DNA of 43,828 bases from an uncultured Clostridia bacterium (GCA_937876985.1 CALEFT010000017.1:1-43828), one strand, 5' to 3'; numbered from the stretch's first letter, positions 1 through 8,486 are shown. A program made the numbers and translations. Notes: generated by a model not told the origin, from the letters alone.

Positions 1-2
1 GT

Positions 3-101
3 TTTGATGAACTTCTTGCTGAACGCCTCTGGTTTGCAAAGTGGTATAAGAAATCAACAATAATCCATACCGTTATTCAAACCAAGGCCTCATTCAAATG
101 A
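3..101 (+). CDS. possible C-terminal end of an upstream plus-strand gene (partial)
   Basis: The reading frame beginning at base 3 stays open from the window edge to a TGA at 99-101 and encodes 32 residues. They are rich in charged and aromatic residues (DELLAERLWFAKWYKKS near the start), which looks more like protein than chance. No family can be assigned from so short a tail, and the frame could equally be fortuitous. The sequence after it to base 180 shows no gene. Confidence 0.25.
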   Translation, partial: FDELLAERLWFAKWYKKSTIIHTVIQTKASFK

Positions 102-180
102 ATCAACTAACCATGCCCCACCAAAAACGTGAAGAACCAATAAATTACTCCTAACAAACTCCCTGTAAACAGAATCAAAA

Positions 181-214
181 ACCCTCGTAAACCGTAGTAG
201 GTAAATACGAGGGT
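181..214 (-). terminator. rho-independent terminator of proB
   Basis: Nine-base arms ACCCTCGTA (181-189) and TACGAGGGT (206-214) form a stem that, read on the minus strand, is followed directly by TTTTTGATT. It lies just downstream of the proB stop codon. Confidence 0.75.
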
Positions 215-252
215 GTTAGTTTTGTTCAAAAAGTAATTCTTTATAAAAATGC

Positions 253-1071
253 TTATCTTGCTGCGAAGAATGTTCCTACGTCGTCACATGCGAGAATTTC
301 TTCGAGAATTTGTGGTGTTGAGCCCTCAGCGATGACGCCGTTGATACCGTGCGATGTTACTTTCTCCATAGCAGTGAGCTTTGTGTACATTCCGCCTGTG
401 CCAAGCTTGCTGCCTGCACCTGTTGATGAGTCGAGCATTTCTTTTGTGATGCCGTCAACGTATGAGATGCGCTTCGCATCTGGGTTTGTACGAGGGTTGT
501 CATCGTATAGACCATCGATGTCGGAGAGAATTACTAGCAAATCTGCGTTCACGAGACATGCTACGTGTGCAGAAAGTGTGTCGTTGTCTCCAAAAGTACC
601 ATTATGTAAAATCTCCGTTGTCGATACAGAGTCATTCTCGTTTATAACTGGAACGATTCCTTTCTCGAGAAGTGCCTCGATTGTGTTGGAGATGTTTGAC
701 TTCGTGAGGTTGTCGAGAAGGTCGTCTTTTGTGAGGAGAATTTGTCCGCAAACATATGAATATTCAGCGAAGCTTCTAGTATATGCATTCATAAGCTCGC
801 ACTGACCTACTGCGGCAATTGCCTGCTTCTCTCTCATGGATTCTGGCCTTGTGGGTAGCTTGAGGCATCCAATTCCAACGCCGATGGCGCCACTTGTTAC
901 GAGGAGGACTTCCTTACCGCTGTTCATTAGGTCTGCGATTGCGCGGCAAAGTCTGTCAATGTTGCCGTGGTTCATGCGTCCATTCTCGTAAGTAATTGTT
1001 GATGTACCTACTTTAACTACTATGCGTCTAGCAAAATTCATTACCATACGCGATCCGCAATTTGTTTCCAT
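253..1071 (-). CDS. proB: glutamate 5-kinase, short form without PUA domain
   Basis: Phosphorylates L-glutamate to glutamyl 5-phosphate, the first step of proline synthesis. An amino-acid-kinase fold is visible from end to end: VVKVGTS near the N-terminus, LVTSGAIGVG, INENDSVS, FGDNDTLSA, LSDIDGLY and GTGGMYTKL. At up to 272 residues it stops after the kinase domain. The C-terminal PUA domain of the E. coli-type enzyme (about 367 residues) is missing, as in ProJ-like enzymes. The first ATG has AAGGA almost touching it, so translation may start at Met9 (1047) or Met11 (1041). No proA or proC is adjacent; the gene sits alone between a candidate promoter at 1130-1158 and a terminator at 181-214. 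Family assignment is firm; whether it serves proline synthesis or osmoadaptation is unknown. Confidence 0.92.
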   Translation of the reverse strand: METNCGSRMVMNFARRIVVKVGTSTITYENGRMNHGNIDRLCRAIADLMNSGKEVLLVTSGAIGVGIGCLKLPTRPESMREKQAIAAVGQCELMNAYTRSFAEYSYVCGQILLTKDDLLDNLTKSNISNTIEALLEKGIVPVINENDSVSTTEILHNGTFGDNDTLSAHVACLVNADLLVILSDIDGLYDDNPRTNPDAKRISYVDGITKEMLDSSTGAGSKLGTGGMYTKLTAMEKVTSHGINGVIAEGSTPQILEEILACDDVGTFFAAR

Positions 1072-1129
1072 TTCCTTCTGTCGCTTTCTTTTTATTAGTG
1101 CTCCGTAAACTACAAAGCAAACCTAGTAA

Positions 1130-1158
1130 AGAATATACTCTCTAGAGCAATCTTGCAA
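1130..1158 (-). promoter_or_regulatory. candidate proB promoter
   Basis: Read on the minus strand, TTGCAA (1153-1158) and TATTCT (1130-1135) are separated by 17 bases and lie about 60 bases upstream of proB. This is a match to the housekeeping consensus only; no start site is known. Confidence 0.45.
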
Positions 1159-1220
1159 GTGTTGATATCACTGATTTTTGGCAAGAATTGGGCTCATTTG
1201 TATATATATCGGCAAGAATA

Positions 1221-1258
1221 ACTCCCGTCTAGCCTCACATTCGGAGAATAGCGGGAGT
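1221..1258 (-). terminator. terminator of the pot operon
   Basis: ACTCCCG (1221-1227) and CGGGAGT (1252-1258) pair into a stem. On the minus strand it is followed by TTATTCTT, and on the plus strand by TTTAATTT, so it could work in both directions. It lies about 60 bases past the potD stop. Confidence 0.7.
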
Positions 1259-1320
1259 TTAATTTGTAGCCTTTTCGCTTAAGCTGCCTCGAAAAGCAGC
1301 ATCTCTTACTTCCTACAAGA

Positions 1321-2433
1321 TTATGAGCTTGCCTTTACTGTGTTCCAAAGCTCTGCATAGCGCTCCTCGATAATTGCGGAGGAGTAGTATACTTCGAGAG
1401 TAGCGAATACTTCCTGTGTTGGGTAGTAGTAGATGTTGCCAGAGATTTCTGGGTCGAGCATTGCCTTTGCCTCAACGTTTGGTGTGGAGTATCCAACGTA
1501 CTCGCAGTTCTCTAGTGCAATCTGTGGGTCGTACATGAAGTTGATGAAAGCGTGTGCACCCTCGTAGTTTTTCGCGTTTGTAGGAACGCACATCATGTCT
1601 ACGGACCAGTTTGAGCCCTCTGGAAGCACGAAGCGCAAGTCGATGTCTGTTGTTCCGAGTTCTTCGATTCTGTCGAGCATTACGATGTGGTCACCAGACC
1701 AAGCAACGGATGCAGCAAGCTCACCAGACGCCATCTTGTCCTTCAAGTTGTCTACGCCATATGCTGGATTAAGGATTTCCTTCTGCTCAATCAAAAGCTC
1801 GAGAGCCTCCTGAAGCTGTGCCTCGTCCATTGTGTTAATGGAATAGCCAAGATAGTTAAGTGCAACACCGATACTCTCGCGCATTGCGTCGTACATTCCA
1901 ACCTGATCTGCATTCATCTCGTCGAAAAGCGCACCCCAAATAACCTCAGGATCTGTTGTACCCTCTGGGATGTCGATGCGGTTTGCGTCGTAAACAAGAC
2001 CTACTGTGCAGTACATATATGGAACTGCGTAGTCGAGAACTTCGTTAGATAGCTCTTCGTCAGAAGAATACTGTAACTCGTTGAACATTGGATCCATGTG
2101 CTCTGTAACTGCTGGCAAGAGGCTCCAATCGAGTGGCTGAATTCTCTCCTCGTTGATGAGACGGCATACCATGTACTCAGATGGCACGATTACATCGTAG
2201 CTGTTTGAGAGGGCTGGATACATTGTCTCGTTTGTCTCGAATTCACGATATACCACCTTGTACTGTGGATATGCTTCTTCGAATTTTGCAATTGTCTCTT
2301 CTGCGATGTACTCACCCCAGTTATATACAACGATTTCTTCTCTGTTGTCACATGCTGTTGAGAAGATTGCTGTTGAGATGAGCATCACTGTTGTGAGCAT
2401 TGTTGCGATGAGTTTCTTTGTTGACTTCTTCAT
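1321..2433 (-). CDS. potD: spermidine/putrescine ABC transporter substrate-binding lipoprotein
   Basis: Extracellular polyamine-binding component, 370 residues. A basic start, a hydrophobic stretch at about residues 8-25 and a lipobox ending in Cys28 (FSTAC) mark it as a lipoprotein anchored to the outer face of the membrane. The mature protein opens with VVYNWGEYI, the typical start of PotD/PotF proteins, and YDVIVPSEYM and the AWSGDHIVML region follow the family pattern. AAGGAG lies seven bases before the ATG. It is the last gene of the pot operon. The substrate (spermidine, putrescine or another polyamine) is inferred from family and neighbours. Confidence 0.93.
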   Translation of the reverse strand: MKKSTKKLIATMLTTVMLISTAIFSTACDNREEIVVYNWGEYIAEETIAKFEEAYPQYKVVYREFETNETMYPALSNSYDVIVPSEYMVCRLINEERIQPLDWSLLPAVTEHMDPMFNELQYSSDEELSNEVLDYAVPYMYCTVGLVYDANRIDIPEGTTDPEVIWGALFDEMNADQVGMYDAMRESIGVALNYLGYSINTMDEAQLQEALELLIEQKEILNPAYGVDNLKDKMASGELAASVAWSGDHIVMLDRIEELGTTDIDLRFVLPEGSNWSVDMMCVPTNAKNYEGAHAFINFMYDPQIALENCEYVGYSTPNVEAKAMLDPEISGNIYYYPTQEVFATLEVYYSSAIIEERYAELWNTVKASS

Positions 2434-2477
2434 TCTTTTTCTCCTTTTCTTTCCTATGGTTTTTCTATTTTCTTTCT

Positions 2478-2509
2478 TTTGTTAGTTTGTTGGTTTGTTA
2501 GTTTGTTAT
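2478..2509. repeat. four tandem 8-bp TTTGTTRG units at the potC stop codon
   Basis: Four consecutive octamers of the form TTTGTTAG/TTTGTTGG run through the potC stop codon into the potC-potD gap. The run has no stem potential. It may be prone to slippage, which would change the gap length and not the proteins. Confidence 0.5.
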
Positions 2510-3315
2510 CTTGATTTCTTTTCTACTCTGTCCTTCTTGAAAGATGACAAATTCGACATTAACAAGATTAAGAATATCGCCGCGAACATGATTGCTGATA
2601 GTGCGTTCATCTTCGGATTTACTCCGAACTTCGCCATCGAATAAATCTTCATCGGTAGTGTCTGGATTGTACTATCTACATTGAAGTTGCTGATTAGATA
2701 GTCGTCTACGGACATTGTGAATGTAAGTAGTAAGCTCGACAAAATTCCTGGCATGATTTCTGGAATAATTACCAAGCGAATTGTCTGCCACTGTGTTGCG
2801 CCAAGGTCTTGTGCCGCCTCCGACAAATTCTTGTCGAGCTGCTTTAGCTTTGGATTAATCGACAATACTGCAAATGGTACGCAGAAAGCGATATGTGAGC
2901 ACACGAGTGTAAACTCGCCCTTCTGTACTCCGAGGAAGGAGAACAAAAGCATGAAAGAGATACCAATTACAAGCTCTGGCATTACATTTGGAATGTATGT
3001 AAGGTTAAATAGTAATCCTTGCCACTTCTTCGACAGATATGTCATACCCATACAGCTTACTACTGCAATCGCAGTAGACACAACAGATGCAATTGCTGCT
3101 ACTCGTAGTGTCGTAAGAAGCGATTGGAAGAGCTGTCCACCATCAGAGCCACTGAACAAATTAATATAGTGGTCGAGTGTAAATCCACCCCAAATAAAAG
3201 ACTTCGGAACGCTGTTGAAGGAGTAAATAATTAGCACAGCGATAGGCAAATATAGGAACGCGAACACTAATGCAACATATGCGTTAGGGATCATTCTCTT
3301 AAGAAATCTCATCAT
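2506..3315 (-). CDS. potC: spermidine/putrescine ABC transporter permease
   Basis: Inner-membrane permease of the polyamine importer, 269 residues, about six membrane segments. The cytoplasmic coupling loop is EAAQDLGATQWQTIRLVIIP, a classical EAA motif that contacts the PotA ATPase; TMSVDDYLIS near the C-terminus is typical of PotC. The start codon overlaps the potB stop by four bases (ATGA), which indicates translational coupling. Confidence 0.95.
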   Translation of the reverse strand: MMRFLKRMIPNAYVALVFAFLYLPIAVLIIYSFNSVPKSFIWGGFTLDHYINLFSGSDGGQLFQSLLTTLRVAAIASVVSTAIAVVSCMGMTYLSKKWQGLLFNLTYIPNVMPELVIGISFMLLFSFLGVQKGEFTLVCSHIAFCVPFAVLSINPKLKQLDKNLSEAAQDLGATQWQTIRLVIIPEIMPGILSSLLLTFTMSVDDYLISNFNVDSTIQTLPMKIYSMAKFGVNPKMNALSAIMFAAIFLILLMSNLSSFKKDRVEKKSR

Positions 3316-4745
3316 AGTGCCATACCTCCTCCTGCAGATTCTTTGTCCTGATTACGAAGGATACCCATTGTAATCAATACGAATATTAGTAATAACAAGG
3401 ACAGTACATTACCTGCCTGCTGATATGTGCTGCTTTCGTTCAAAATAAAGTTCTGAACAGAGTTTCCGATAGTTGTCTTCGAGCCCTCACTAATGATATC
3501 TGGAATCATGTAGAAAGTAAGTGACGGCATGAACACCATCTGTATTCCAGAAATTACACCAGGTAGTGAGAGTGGGAATGTTACCTTGCAGAATGTCTGC
3601 AAAGAATTCGCGCCAAGGTCATGTGACGCCTGCAATAGGTTATCGTCAAGCTTCACGAGAATCGAATAGATTGGTAGAAGCATGAATGGTAGGAAGTCAT
3701 TAACCATAACTAGCTTCGTAACAACATCCGACATGATTTCATTCTTCAAGAACAAAATCGGAGACTCAATCCAACCTAGGTCGAGCAAGAATGTGTTAAG
3801 CACACCCGTCTGACCGAAGAACGCTCTCCAAGCATATGTTCGTAGCATCGTATTCATCCACATCGGAAGAACAAATAGCATCAGCAAGAAGGATGAGTTC
3901 TTGCGGAGCCTTTTCGTGCGGCCTGCAAGAATATATGCAAGCGGGTAAGAAATCAGTAGGCAGCCGATTGTCGTCCACACCGCGTAGTCCAAGCTTCGCA
4001 GGAAGATGGAGAAATACTCCTGAAGCGTCACCTTGAAGCCATAGAAGGAAGTCGTTACGTTCTTGTCCGCGAACAGCGTCGAAAAGCCGTCGAGCGTAAA
4101 CTGATACGAGCCGTTAATCTCGGCAAAAAATGCTCTGAACACGATGAGAATCAGCGGCAAAATCGTGAACACGACTACCCATAAAATATATGGATACGAC
4201 AAAAGCTTCATATTCATTTTAAGGCCGATTGCGCCGTACAAGGATGCTACCGCACCAATAAAAATCACCACGAATAGCGCGTTGCCCATCAAGGTTTGCG
4301 CAACATATAGGCGCTCTTGCGTCATGTTGTTATTAAGCATCATGTCCTCGGAAATGAACTTCGACAAGGTTAGCATATGCAAAACAACGCGAATCACAAA
4401 TAGCACAAGCACTGAGATGCAGGAGATGCGTCTTTTCGATGGGGTGTCGACAAAAAGCCCGTAGCTAAGCGACATCGAGAAGGCCGCAACACTGACAATA
4501 ATCGTCGCGACAAACATCCACGCCGCGAACCCCAAAAAGTCGAGCGACACCACGCTCTCACGAAGCTGCACAGTTAGGCGCGGATTAATTAGCACAGAAA
4601 ACAGCGAGTAATTCACACGCGGAACATACTGCACATATAGCTCAAACATTGGCACGAACATACCCACAATCGAAAGCAGCGAGCAAAGGCTCATCACAAT
4701 CGCATGCATCGGCATGACGGCAAATTTCTTCTTAAGCTCAGACAT
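3312..4745 (-). CDS. potB: spermidine/putrescine ABC transporter permease with extra N-terminal membrane domain
   Basis: Partner permease of PotC. Residues from about 185 to 477 match PotB: a first membrane span at LPLILIVFRAFF, the LPMWMNTMLRTYAWRAFF segment and an EAA loop containing ASHDLGANSLQTF. The protein is 477 residues whereas PotB is normally about 280. The extra 180 N-terminal residues hold roughly four hydrophobic segments (near 17-38, 72-95, 104-126 and 150-172) joined by short loops. I do not recognise this domain. An AAGGAGGAG ribosome binding site precedes the ATG, so the long start is well supported. It follows potA by 16 bases and overlaps potC. Confidence 0.92.
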   Translation of the reverse strand: MSELKKKFAVMPMHAIVMSLCSLLSIVGMFVPMFELYVQYVPRVNYSLFSVLINPRLTVQLRESVVSLDFLGFAAWMFVATIIVSVAAFSMSLSYGLFVDTPSKRRISCISVLVLFVIRVVLHMLTLSKFISEDMMLNNNMTQERLYVAQTLMGNALFVVIFIGAVASLYGAIGLKMNMKLLSYPYILWVVVFTILPLILIVFRAFFAEINGSYQFTLDGFSTLFADKNVTTSFYGFKVTLQEYFSIFLRSLDYAVWTTIGCLLISYPLAYILAGRTKRLRKNSSFLLMLFVLPMWMNTMLRTYAWRAFFGQTGVLNTFLLDLGWIESPILFLKNEIMSDVVTKLVMVNDFLPFMLLPIYSILVKLDDNLLQASHDLGANSLQTFCKVTFPLSLPGVISGIQMVFMPSLTFYMIPDIISEGSKTTIGNSVQNFILNESSTYQQAGNVLSLLLLIFVLITMGILRNQDKESAGGGMAL

Positions 4746-4761
4746 TTACCTTCGCTCCTCC

Positions 4762-6201
4762 TTAACCTTCAACTTCGTCCTTCGCCTTACCCTCGGCCTT
4801 GTCCTCAGACGCGAGAGCCTTGCCCTCCAAAACGCCCTCCTCGGCCTCTACGAAAAGCTCCGCCTCAGCCTCAGCTTCCGCCTCTGCCTCTGCCTCTGCA
4901 AGCGCCTGCTCCTCTTCCTCAGTAAGACCATTCTCGTCCTCTTCAACGCCCTGCGCACCAAAGCTACCAGGCTTCGGAGAGAACTGAGACTTTCTCATAA
5001 TATGAATATCATCTGGATCCACAGTAAGACCAACGCGCTGGCCTACCTTCACTGGGTCCACGTCATGAACCATCCACTCAATTCCGTCATCGCTAATCAC
5101 GATGATCTCATAATGCACGCCCTTGAACACGATGCTGTCAACCACACCGTTAATTCTATTTGGCGCCTCCTCGTACACGTAGAAGTCCTCTGGACGAACA
5201 ACAACGTCTACATCATTATTCTTGCCAACAACGAACTCCTCGAAAAGCTTATCCACGCACTCGAAAGTTCTGCCAGCAAATGTAACCTCGAAGTCCTTCT
5301 TCATCGTGCCAGGAATGATATTCGATTCACCGATAAAGTCCGCAACATATGCGTTCTTTGGCTCATTATAAATATCAATTGGAGTACCAATCTGCTGGAT
5401 AACGCCATCCTTCATAACGATAATATTGTCAGACATCGTAAGCGCCTCTTCCTGATCGTGTGTAACATACACGAAAGTAATACCAAGCTCACGCTGCATC
5501 TCCTTAAGCTCAATCTGCATCTCCTTACGCATCTTTAGGTCGAGTGCGCCAAGTGGCTCGTCGAGAAGCAAAATTCTTGGTCTGTTGATAATAGCTCTTG
5601 CAATCGCAACTCTCTGCATCTGTCCACCAGAAAGCTGGTCGATATATCTCTTGTCATAGCCAGCAAGACCAACAGTAGCAAGAGCCTTCGTAACTCTCTC
5701 CTTTACCTCTGGTGCTGGAACCTTCTTAAGATGCAAGCCAAACGCTACATTGTCAAATACATTCAAATGTGGGAACAACGCATATCTTTGGAAAACCGTA
5801 TTAAGATTTCTCTTATGCGCTGGCACATGAAGCAAATCCTTGCCTTCAAAATTCACGATACCAGAATCCGCAGTCTCGAAGCCTGCAATGATTCTAAGAG
5901 TCGTAGACTTTCCGCATCCAGAAGGACCGAGCAAAGTAATAAACTCATTGTTACGAATATAGAATGTAATATCCTTCAAAACCTGAGTGCCATCGAAGCT
6001 CTTGCAAAGATCCTTAATCTCAATAATATGCTCCGCACCAGTGCTATCCTTCAAAAGCTGCACTGGCTCATTGCTAACCTGAGCCTTCGATGATTTTGTT
6101 GCCTTTGCAGCCATCTTCATGCTTTTCGAGTTGGCCTTGGAAATTGCCTTTGCTTCTTTTGCAGCCTTCTTCTCTGCCTTGATTTGTGCCTTATCCTTCA
6201 T
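4762..6201 (-). CDS. potA: spermidine/putrescine ABC transporter ATPase with charged tails
   Basis: ATPase that drives polyamine import. Counting from the preferred start: Walker A GPSGCGKST at about 92-100, Q-loop VFQRYALFP, signature LSGGQMQRVAIARA from about 190, Walker B ILLLDEP from about 210, H-loop THDQEEA near 248, then a TOBE-like C-terminal region. I prefer the ATG at 6199-6201 because AAGGG lies seven bases upstream; an in-frame ATG at 6216 has no good site. Two oddities: a Lys/Ala-rich N-terminal tail of about 45 residues and a Glu/Ala-rich C-terminal tail of about 69 residues with an (AE)n run. Both are absent from ordinary PotA (about 350-380 residues). Confidence 0.95.
   Translation of the reverse strand: MKDKAQIKAEKKAAKEAKAISKANSKSMKMAAKATKSSKAQVSNEPVQLLKDSTGAEHIIEIKDLCKSFDGTQVLKDITFYIRNNEFITLLGPSGCGKSTTLRIIAGFETADSGIVNFEGKDLLHVPAHKRNLNTVFQRYALFPHLNVFDNVAFGLHLKKVPAPEVKERVTKALATVGLAGYDKRYIDQLSGGQMQRVAIARAIINRPRILLLDEPLGALDLKMRKEMQIELKEMQRELGITFVYVTHDQEEALTMSDNIIVMKDGVIQQIGTPIDIYNEPKNAYVADFIGESNIIPGTMKKDFEVTFAGRTFECVDKLFEEFVVGKNNDVDVVVRPEDFYVYEEAPNRINGVVDSIVFKGVHYEIIVISDDGIEWMVHDVDPVKVGQRVGLTVDPDDIHIMRKSQFSPKPGSFGAQGVEEDENGLTEEEEQALAEAEAEAEAEAEAELFVEAEEGVLEGKALASEDKAEGKAKDEVEG
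4862..4899. repeat. GCCTCN hexanucleotide microsatellite inside potA
   Basis: Imperfect tandem GCCTCN units encode, on the minus strand, the alternating Ala-Glu run of the PotA tail. Gain or loss of a unit would keep the frame and change tail length by two residues. Confidence 0.6.
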
Positions 6202-6277
6202 ATTTTTACCCTTCATACTTCTATAAATTCACGCTTTGTCGCGCTCGTTTGTTTTTGTTAGCGTCTGCCGCTTCTAA

Positions 6278-6817
6278 TTAGAAACTTGGTGGCGAACTAA
6301 TCCACAGAACCTTCGCCTGTCGCTTGCCCTTATTGCTTAGCCAGTGCGGCTTCTCGGTCTTGATCAGGAAACTCTCGCCCTTCTTGGCCACATGCTTAGA
6401 GGACCCTATCGTAATCGTTATCTGCCCCTCGAGCACGTATCCGATTTCTTCACCCTCGTGTGGATTGTCCGGGTACGTCCTGCCATTTGGTTCTAGCGTC
6501 AAAATGATTGGCTCCATCTCATTCTTCTGCGCATTCGGGATTAGCCAACAAATCTCGTTTCCAAGCTCCGAATCGGTCTTCACCGCATAGTCCTCGACTC
6601 CGAAAACAACCTTCTCTTCCTGCACATCGTTGAAAAAACTCGCGAGGTCCGTTCCAAGCGCCTCAAGAATGTCCTTCAATGTAGCAATCGATGGAGACGT
6701 CATATCTCTTTCGAGCAGAGAGATGAAACCCTTAGAAAGTTCGCATCTGTCCGCTAGTTCTTCTTGCGTCAAATTATTAAGTTGTCGTAGAAATTTAATC
6801 TTCTCACCAATAACCAT
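6278..6817 (-). CDS. XRE-family regulator with cupin sensor domain (PuuR-like)
   Basis: DNA-binding regulator of 179 residues. Residues 1-60 form a helix-turn-helix (LTQEELADRCELSKGFISLLE); residues 105-179 form a cupin barrel (HEGEEIGYVLEG, GESFLIKTEKPHW). This is the architecture of PuuR and related regulators of polyamine or amino acid genes. It is the first gene of the pot transcript, 76 bases before potA, and downstream of a promoter whose start region is covered by a 25-bp palindrome (6850-6874). I infer that it autoregulates and controls pot expression in response to a polyamine-type ligand; the ligand is not shown by the sequence. Confidence 0.88.
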   Translation of the reverse strand: MVIGEKIKFLRQLNNLTQEELADRCELSKGFISLLERDMTSPSIATLKDILEALGTDLASFFNDVQEEKVVFGVEDYAVKTDSELGNEICWLIPNAQKNEMEPIILTLEPNGRTYPDNPHEGEEIGYVLEGQITITIGSSKHVAKKGESFLIKTEKPHWLSNKGKRQAKVLWISSPPSF

Positions 6818-6849
6818 ATCGTATGTGCGCCCCTTCTAAAAACTAAACT

Positions 6850-6874
6850 GCGAGTTTAGTAATAGTAAACTCGC
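6850..6874. promoter_or_regulatory. palindromic operator of the pot operon
   Basis: GCGAGTTTA (6850-6858) and TAAACTCGC (6866-6874) form a perfect 9-bp inverted repeat with a 7-base centre, immediately downstream of the -10 element. The position suits a repressor site, most simply for the XRE-cupin protein encoded next to it. Confidence 0.6.
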
Positions 6875-6880
6875 GAGTAC

Positions 6881-6909
6881 ATTATAATAGCACGCACCCC
6901 TAGTGTAAA
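6881..6909 (-). promoter_or_regulatory. promoter of the regulator-pot operon
   Basis: On the minus strand TTTACA (6904-6909) and a perfect TATAAT (6881-6886) are separated by 17 bases. It lies about 65 bases before the regulator start. Confidence 0.7.
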
Positions 6910-6925
6910 TACCTTTATTCACATT

Positions 6926-8443
6926 TTGGTAAAATTTTTTATGCGATTTACTGTAAACTTCTGTCTATCGCTAAGAACAGAGGATTGGAACCATAAATGT
7001 TCAAGTTTTATTATTCTTGGTGTTACTTCTATTCTTTCTGATAATTTGCCTTATGAGAAGGTCGGCAAAAATGAGCCGGTCTGTATAGCGGATGAAGTGC
7101 CGTTTGAGATACCTGAATCTTGGGAATGGGTTCGACTTGGGACCATTTGTACTGAAATGCTCGTTCCTCAGCGCGATAAACCCAAAAGTTTTGGTGGCAA
7201 TATTCCATGGTGTCGAATTGAAGATATAGAAGGGAAGTATCTCAACGGAACTCAAAGTAATCAGTATGTTTCTCAGACTACAGTTGAAACTATGAATCTC
7301 AAAGTGAATCCAATAGGGACTGTAATAAGTGCTAACAGCGCTTCGATTGGTGCTGCCGCAATTTGCACCGTCAGATGCATAACTAATCAAACATTTATAG
7401 GTCTGGTGTGTAGTAGCGGCCTCTATAATGAATACTTATATTATTTCCTTAAGGCAAATGTTGACACTCTGAAGAAATTAGGTACTGGGACCACCATTTC
7501 TTATATTTCACAAGACAAATATCGTAAGTTTATGTTTCCCTTGCCTCCATTAGAAGAACAGAAAAGAATTGTTGCAAGGATTATAGAGCTGGAACCACTT
7601 ATTGACGGTTACAATAAAACTTATGACCACCTCACCAAACTCGACGTCGAACTGCCTGTTAAACTGAAAAAGTCGATATTACAACAGGCTGTCATGGGTA
7701 AACTTGTTCCACAGGATCCTAACGATGAGCCAGCATCCGTTCTTCTTGAACGGATCCGCGCTGAGAAGCAAGCTTTGATCAAAGCCAGCAAGTTCAAAAA
7801 AGATAAGCACGAGAGCATCATTTATCGTAGGGATAATTCTCATTATGAGAAGTTGGATGGTGTAGAAAGATGTATAGATGAAGACTTGCCCTTCGATATT
7901 CCATCAAATTGGGAATGGGTAAGACTATTTAATCTCGGTGACAATATTAATGATGCTTTTGCAGATGGTCCCTTTGGAAGCAATCTAAAGAAGGAACACT
8001 ACACTGATAGAAAAGAAGTTCGATTAATCCAATTAAGTAATATTGGTGAAGAAGGTTGGAGGGACGAGAACACCAAATACACGACGTACTCTCACGCTGA
8101 AACGCTTTCAAGAAGCATGGTTAAGCCAGGGGCGATAGTTATTGCAAAGATGATGCCGGCAGGCAGAGCGATTATAGTACCAGATTGCGAAAAAGATTAC
8201 ATATTGTCATCTGATGCAGTGAAATTCATTCCACATAATCTCCTGAATGTTGATTATCTTGTGATGGCAATAAATAGTCCTGTTTTCAGGAATCAGGTCG
8301 TATCTGAAGCACATGGTGTTACGCGAATCAGAACGAGTTTAGGCAAACTGCAAACATATCTTTTACCTGTTCCACCACTTAATGAACAAAGAAGAATTGT
8401 AGCAAGAATATCAGAGTTAATGCTGCATTGTGATGAATTATAA
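6926..8443 (+). CDS. hsdS: silent inverted type I specificity cassette (hsdS'')
   Basis: Specificity-subunit sequence pointing opposite to the expressed hsdS. Homology begins at 7040 (NLPYEKVGKNEPVCIADE), at the exact edge of a 74-bp inverted repeat. The codons before it match no HsdS, so the normal N-terminus (about 65 residues) is missing and the open frame there is fortuitous. It then carries a first target-recognition domain (about residues 70-210), the central conserved helix region with AVMGKLVPQDPNDEPAS, and a second target-recognition domain (about 310-505). No promoter or ribosome binding site fits, so it is probably unexpressed and acts as a donor for inversion with the hsdS at 9909-11525. 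Confidence 0.85.
   Translation: MVKFFMRFTVNFCLSLRTEDWNHKCSSFIILGVTSILSDNLPYEKVGKNEPVCIADEVPFEIPESWEWVRLGTICTEMLVPQRDKPKSFGGNIPWCRIEDIEGKYLNGTQSNQYVSQTTVETMNLKVNPIGTVISANSASIGAAAICTVRCITNQTFIGLVCSSGLYNEYLYYFLKANVDTLKKLGTGTTISYISQDKYRKFMFPLPPLEEQKRIVARIIELEPLIDGYNKTYDHLTKLDVELPVKLKKSILQQAVMGKLVPQDPNDEPASVLLERIRAEKQALIKASKFKKDKHESIIYRRDNSHYEKLDGVERCIDEDLPFDIPSNWEWVRLFNLGDNINDAFADGPFGSNLKKEHYTDRKEVRLIQLSNIGEEGWRDENTKYTTYSHAETLSRSMVKPGAIVIAKMMPAGRAIIVPDCEKDYILSSDAVKFIPHNLLNVDYLVMAINSPVFRNQVVSEAHGVTRIRTSLGKLQTYLLPVPPLNEQRRIVARISELMLHCDEL
7040..7113 (+). repeat. inverted repeat IR1, left copy (74 bp, perfect)
   Basis: Identical over 74 bp to the reverse complement of 11266-11339. It encodes the NLPYEK...FEIP segment just before target-recognition domain 1. 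Inversion here would swap both recognition domains. Confidence 0.9.
7811..7848 (+). repeat. inverted repeat IR2, left copy (38 bp, perfect)
   Basis: Identical to the reverse complement of 10498-10535. It encodes ESIIYRRDNSHY, the segment just before target-recognition domain 2. Inversion here would exchange only the second domain. Confidence 0.85.
7837..7863 (+). repeat. inverted repeat IR3, left copy (27 bp, perfect)
   Basis: Identical to the reverse complement of 9880-9906 at the head of the hsdS' cassette. It overlaps IR2 by 12 bases, so the same site can pair with either partner. Confidence 0.8.
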
Positions 8444-8452
8444 CGAAGAAAC

Positions 8453-8480
8453 GGCGCATATTAATTTCGAAATATGCGCC
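8453..8480. terminator. bidirectional terminator between hsdS'' and the recombinase gene
   Basis: GGCGCATATT (8453-8462) and AATATGCGCC (8471-8480) form a perfect 10-bp stem followed by TAGTTTTT on the plus strand and GTTTCTT on the minus strand. It separates two convergent genes. Confidence 0.8.
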
Positions 8481-8486
8481 TAGTTT

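Noticed and set aside
6926..7039. Native N-terminus of the plus-strand hsdS
   Set aside because: These codons match no specificity-subunit N-terminus, and homology starts exactly at the inverted repeat boundary; the open frame is fortuitous.
7811..7830. Another copy of the TACGATAA/TTATCGTA palindrome, because TTTATCGTAG occurs here
   Set aside because: It is a single arm inside the conserved IIYRR coding segment with no partner arm at the right distance.
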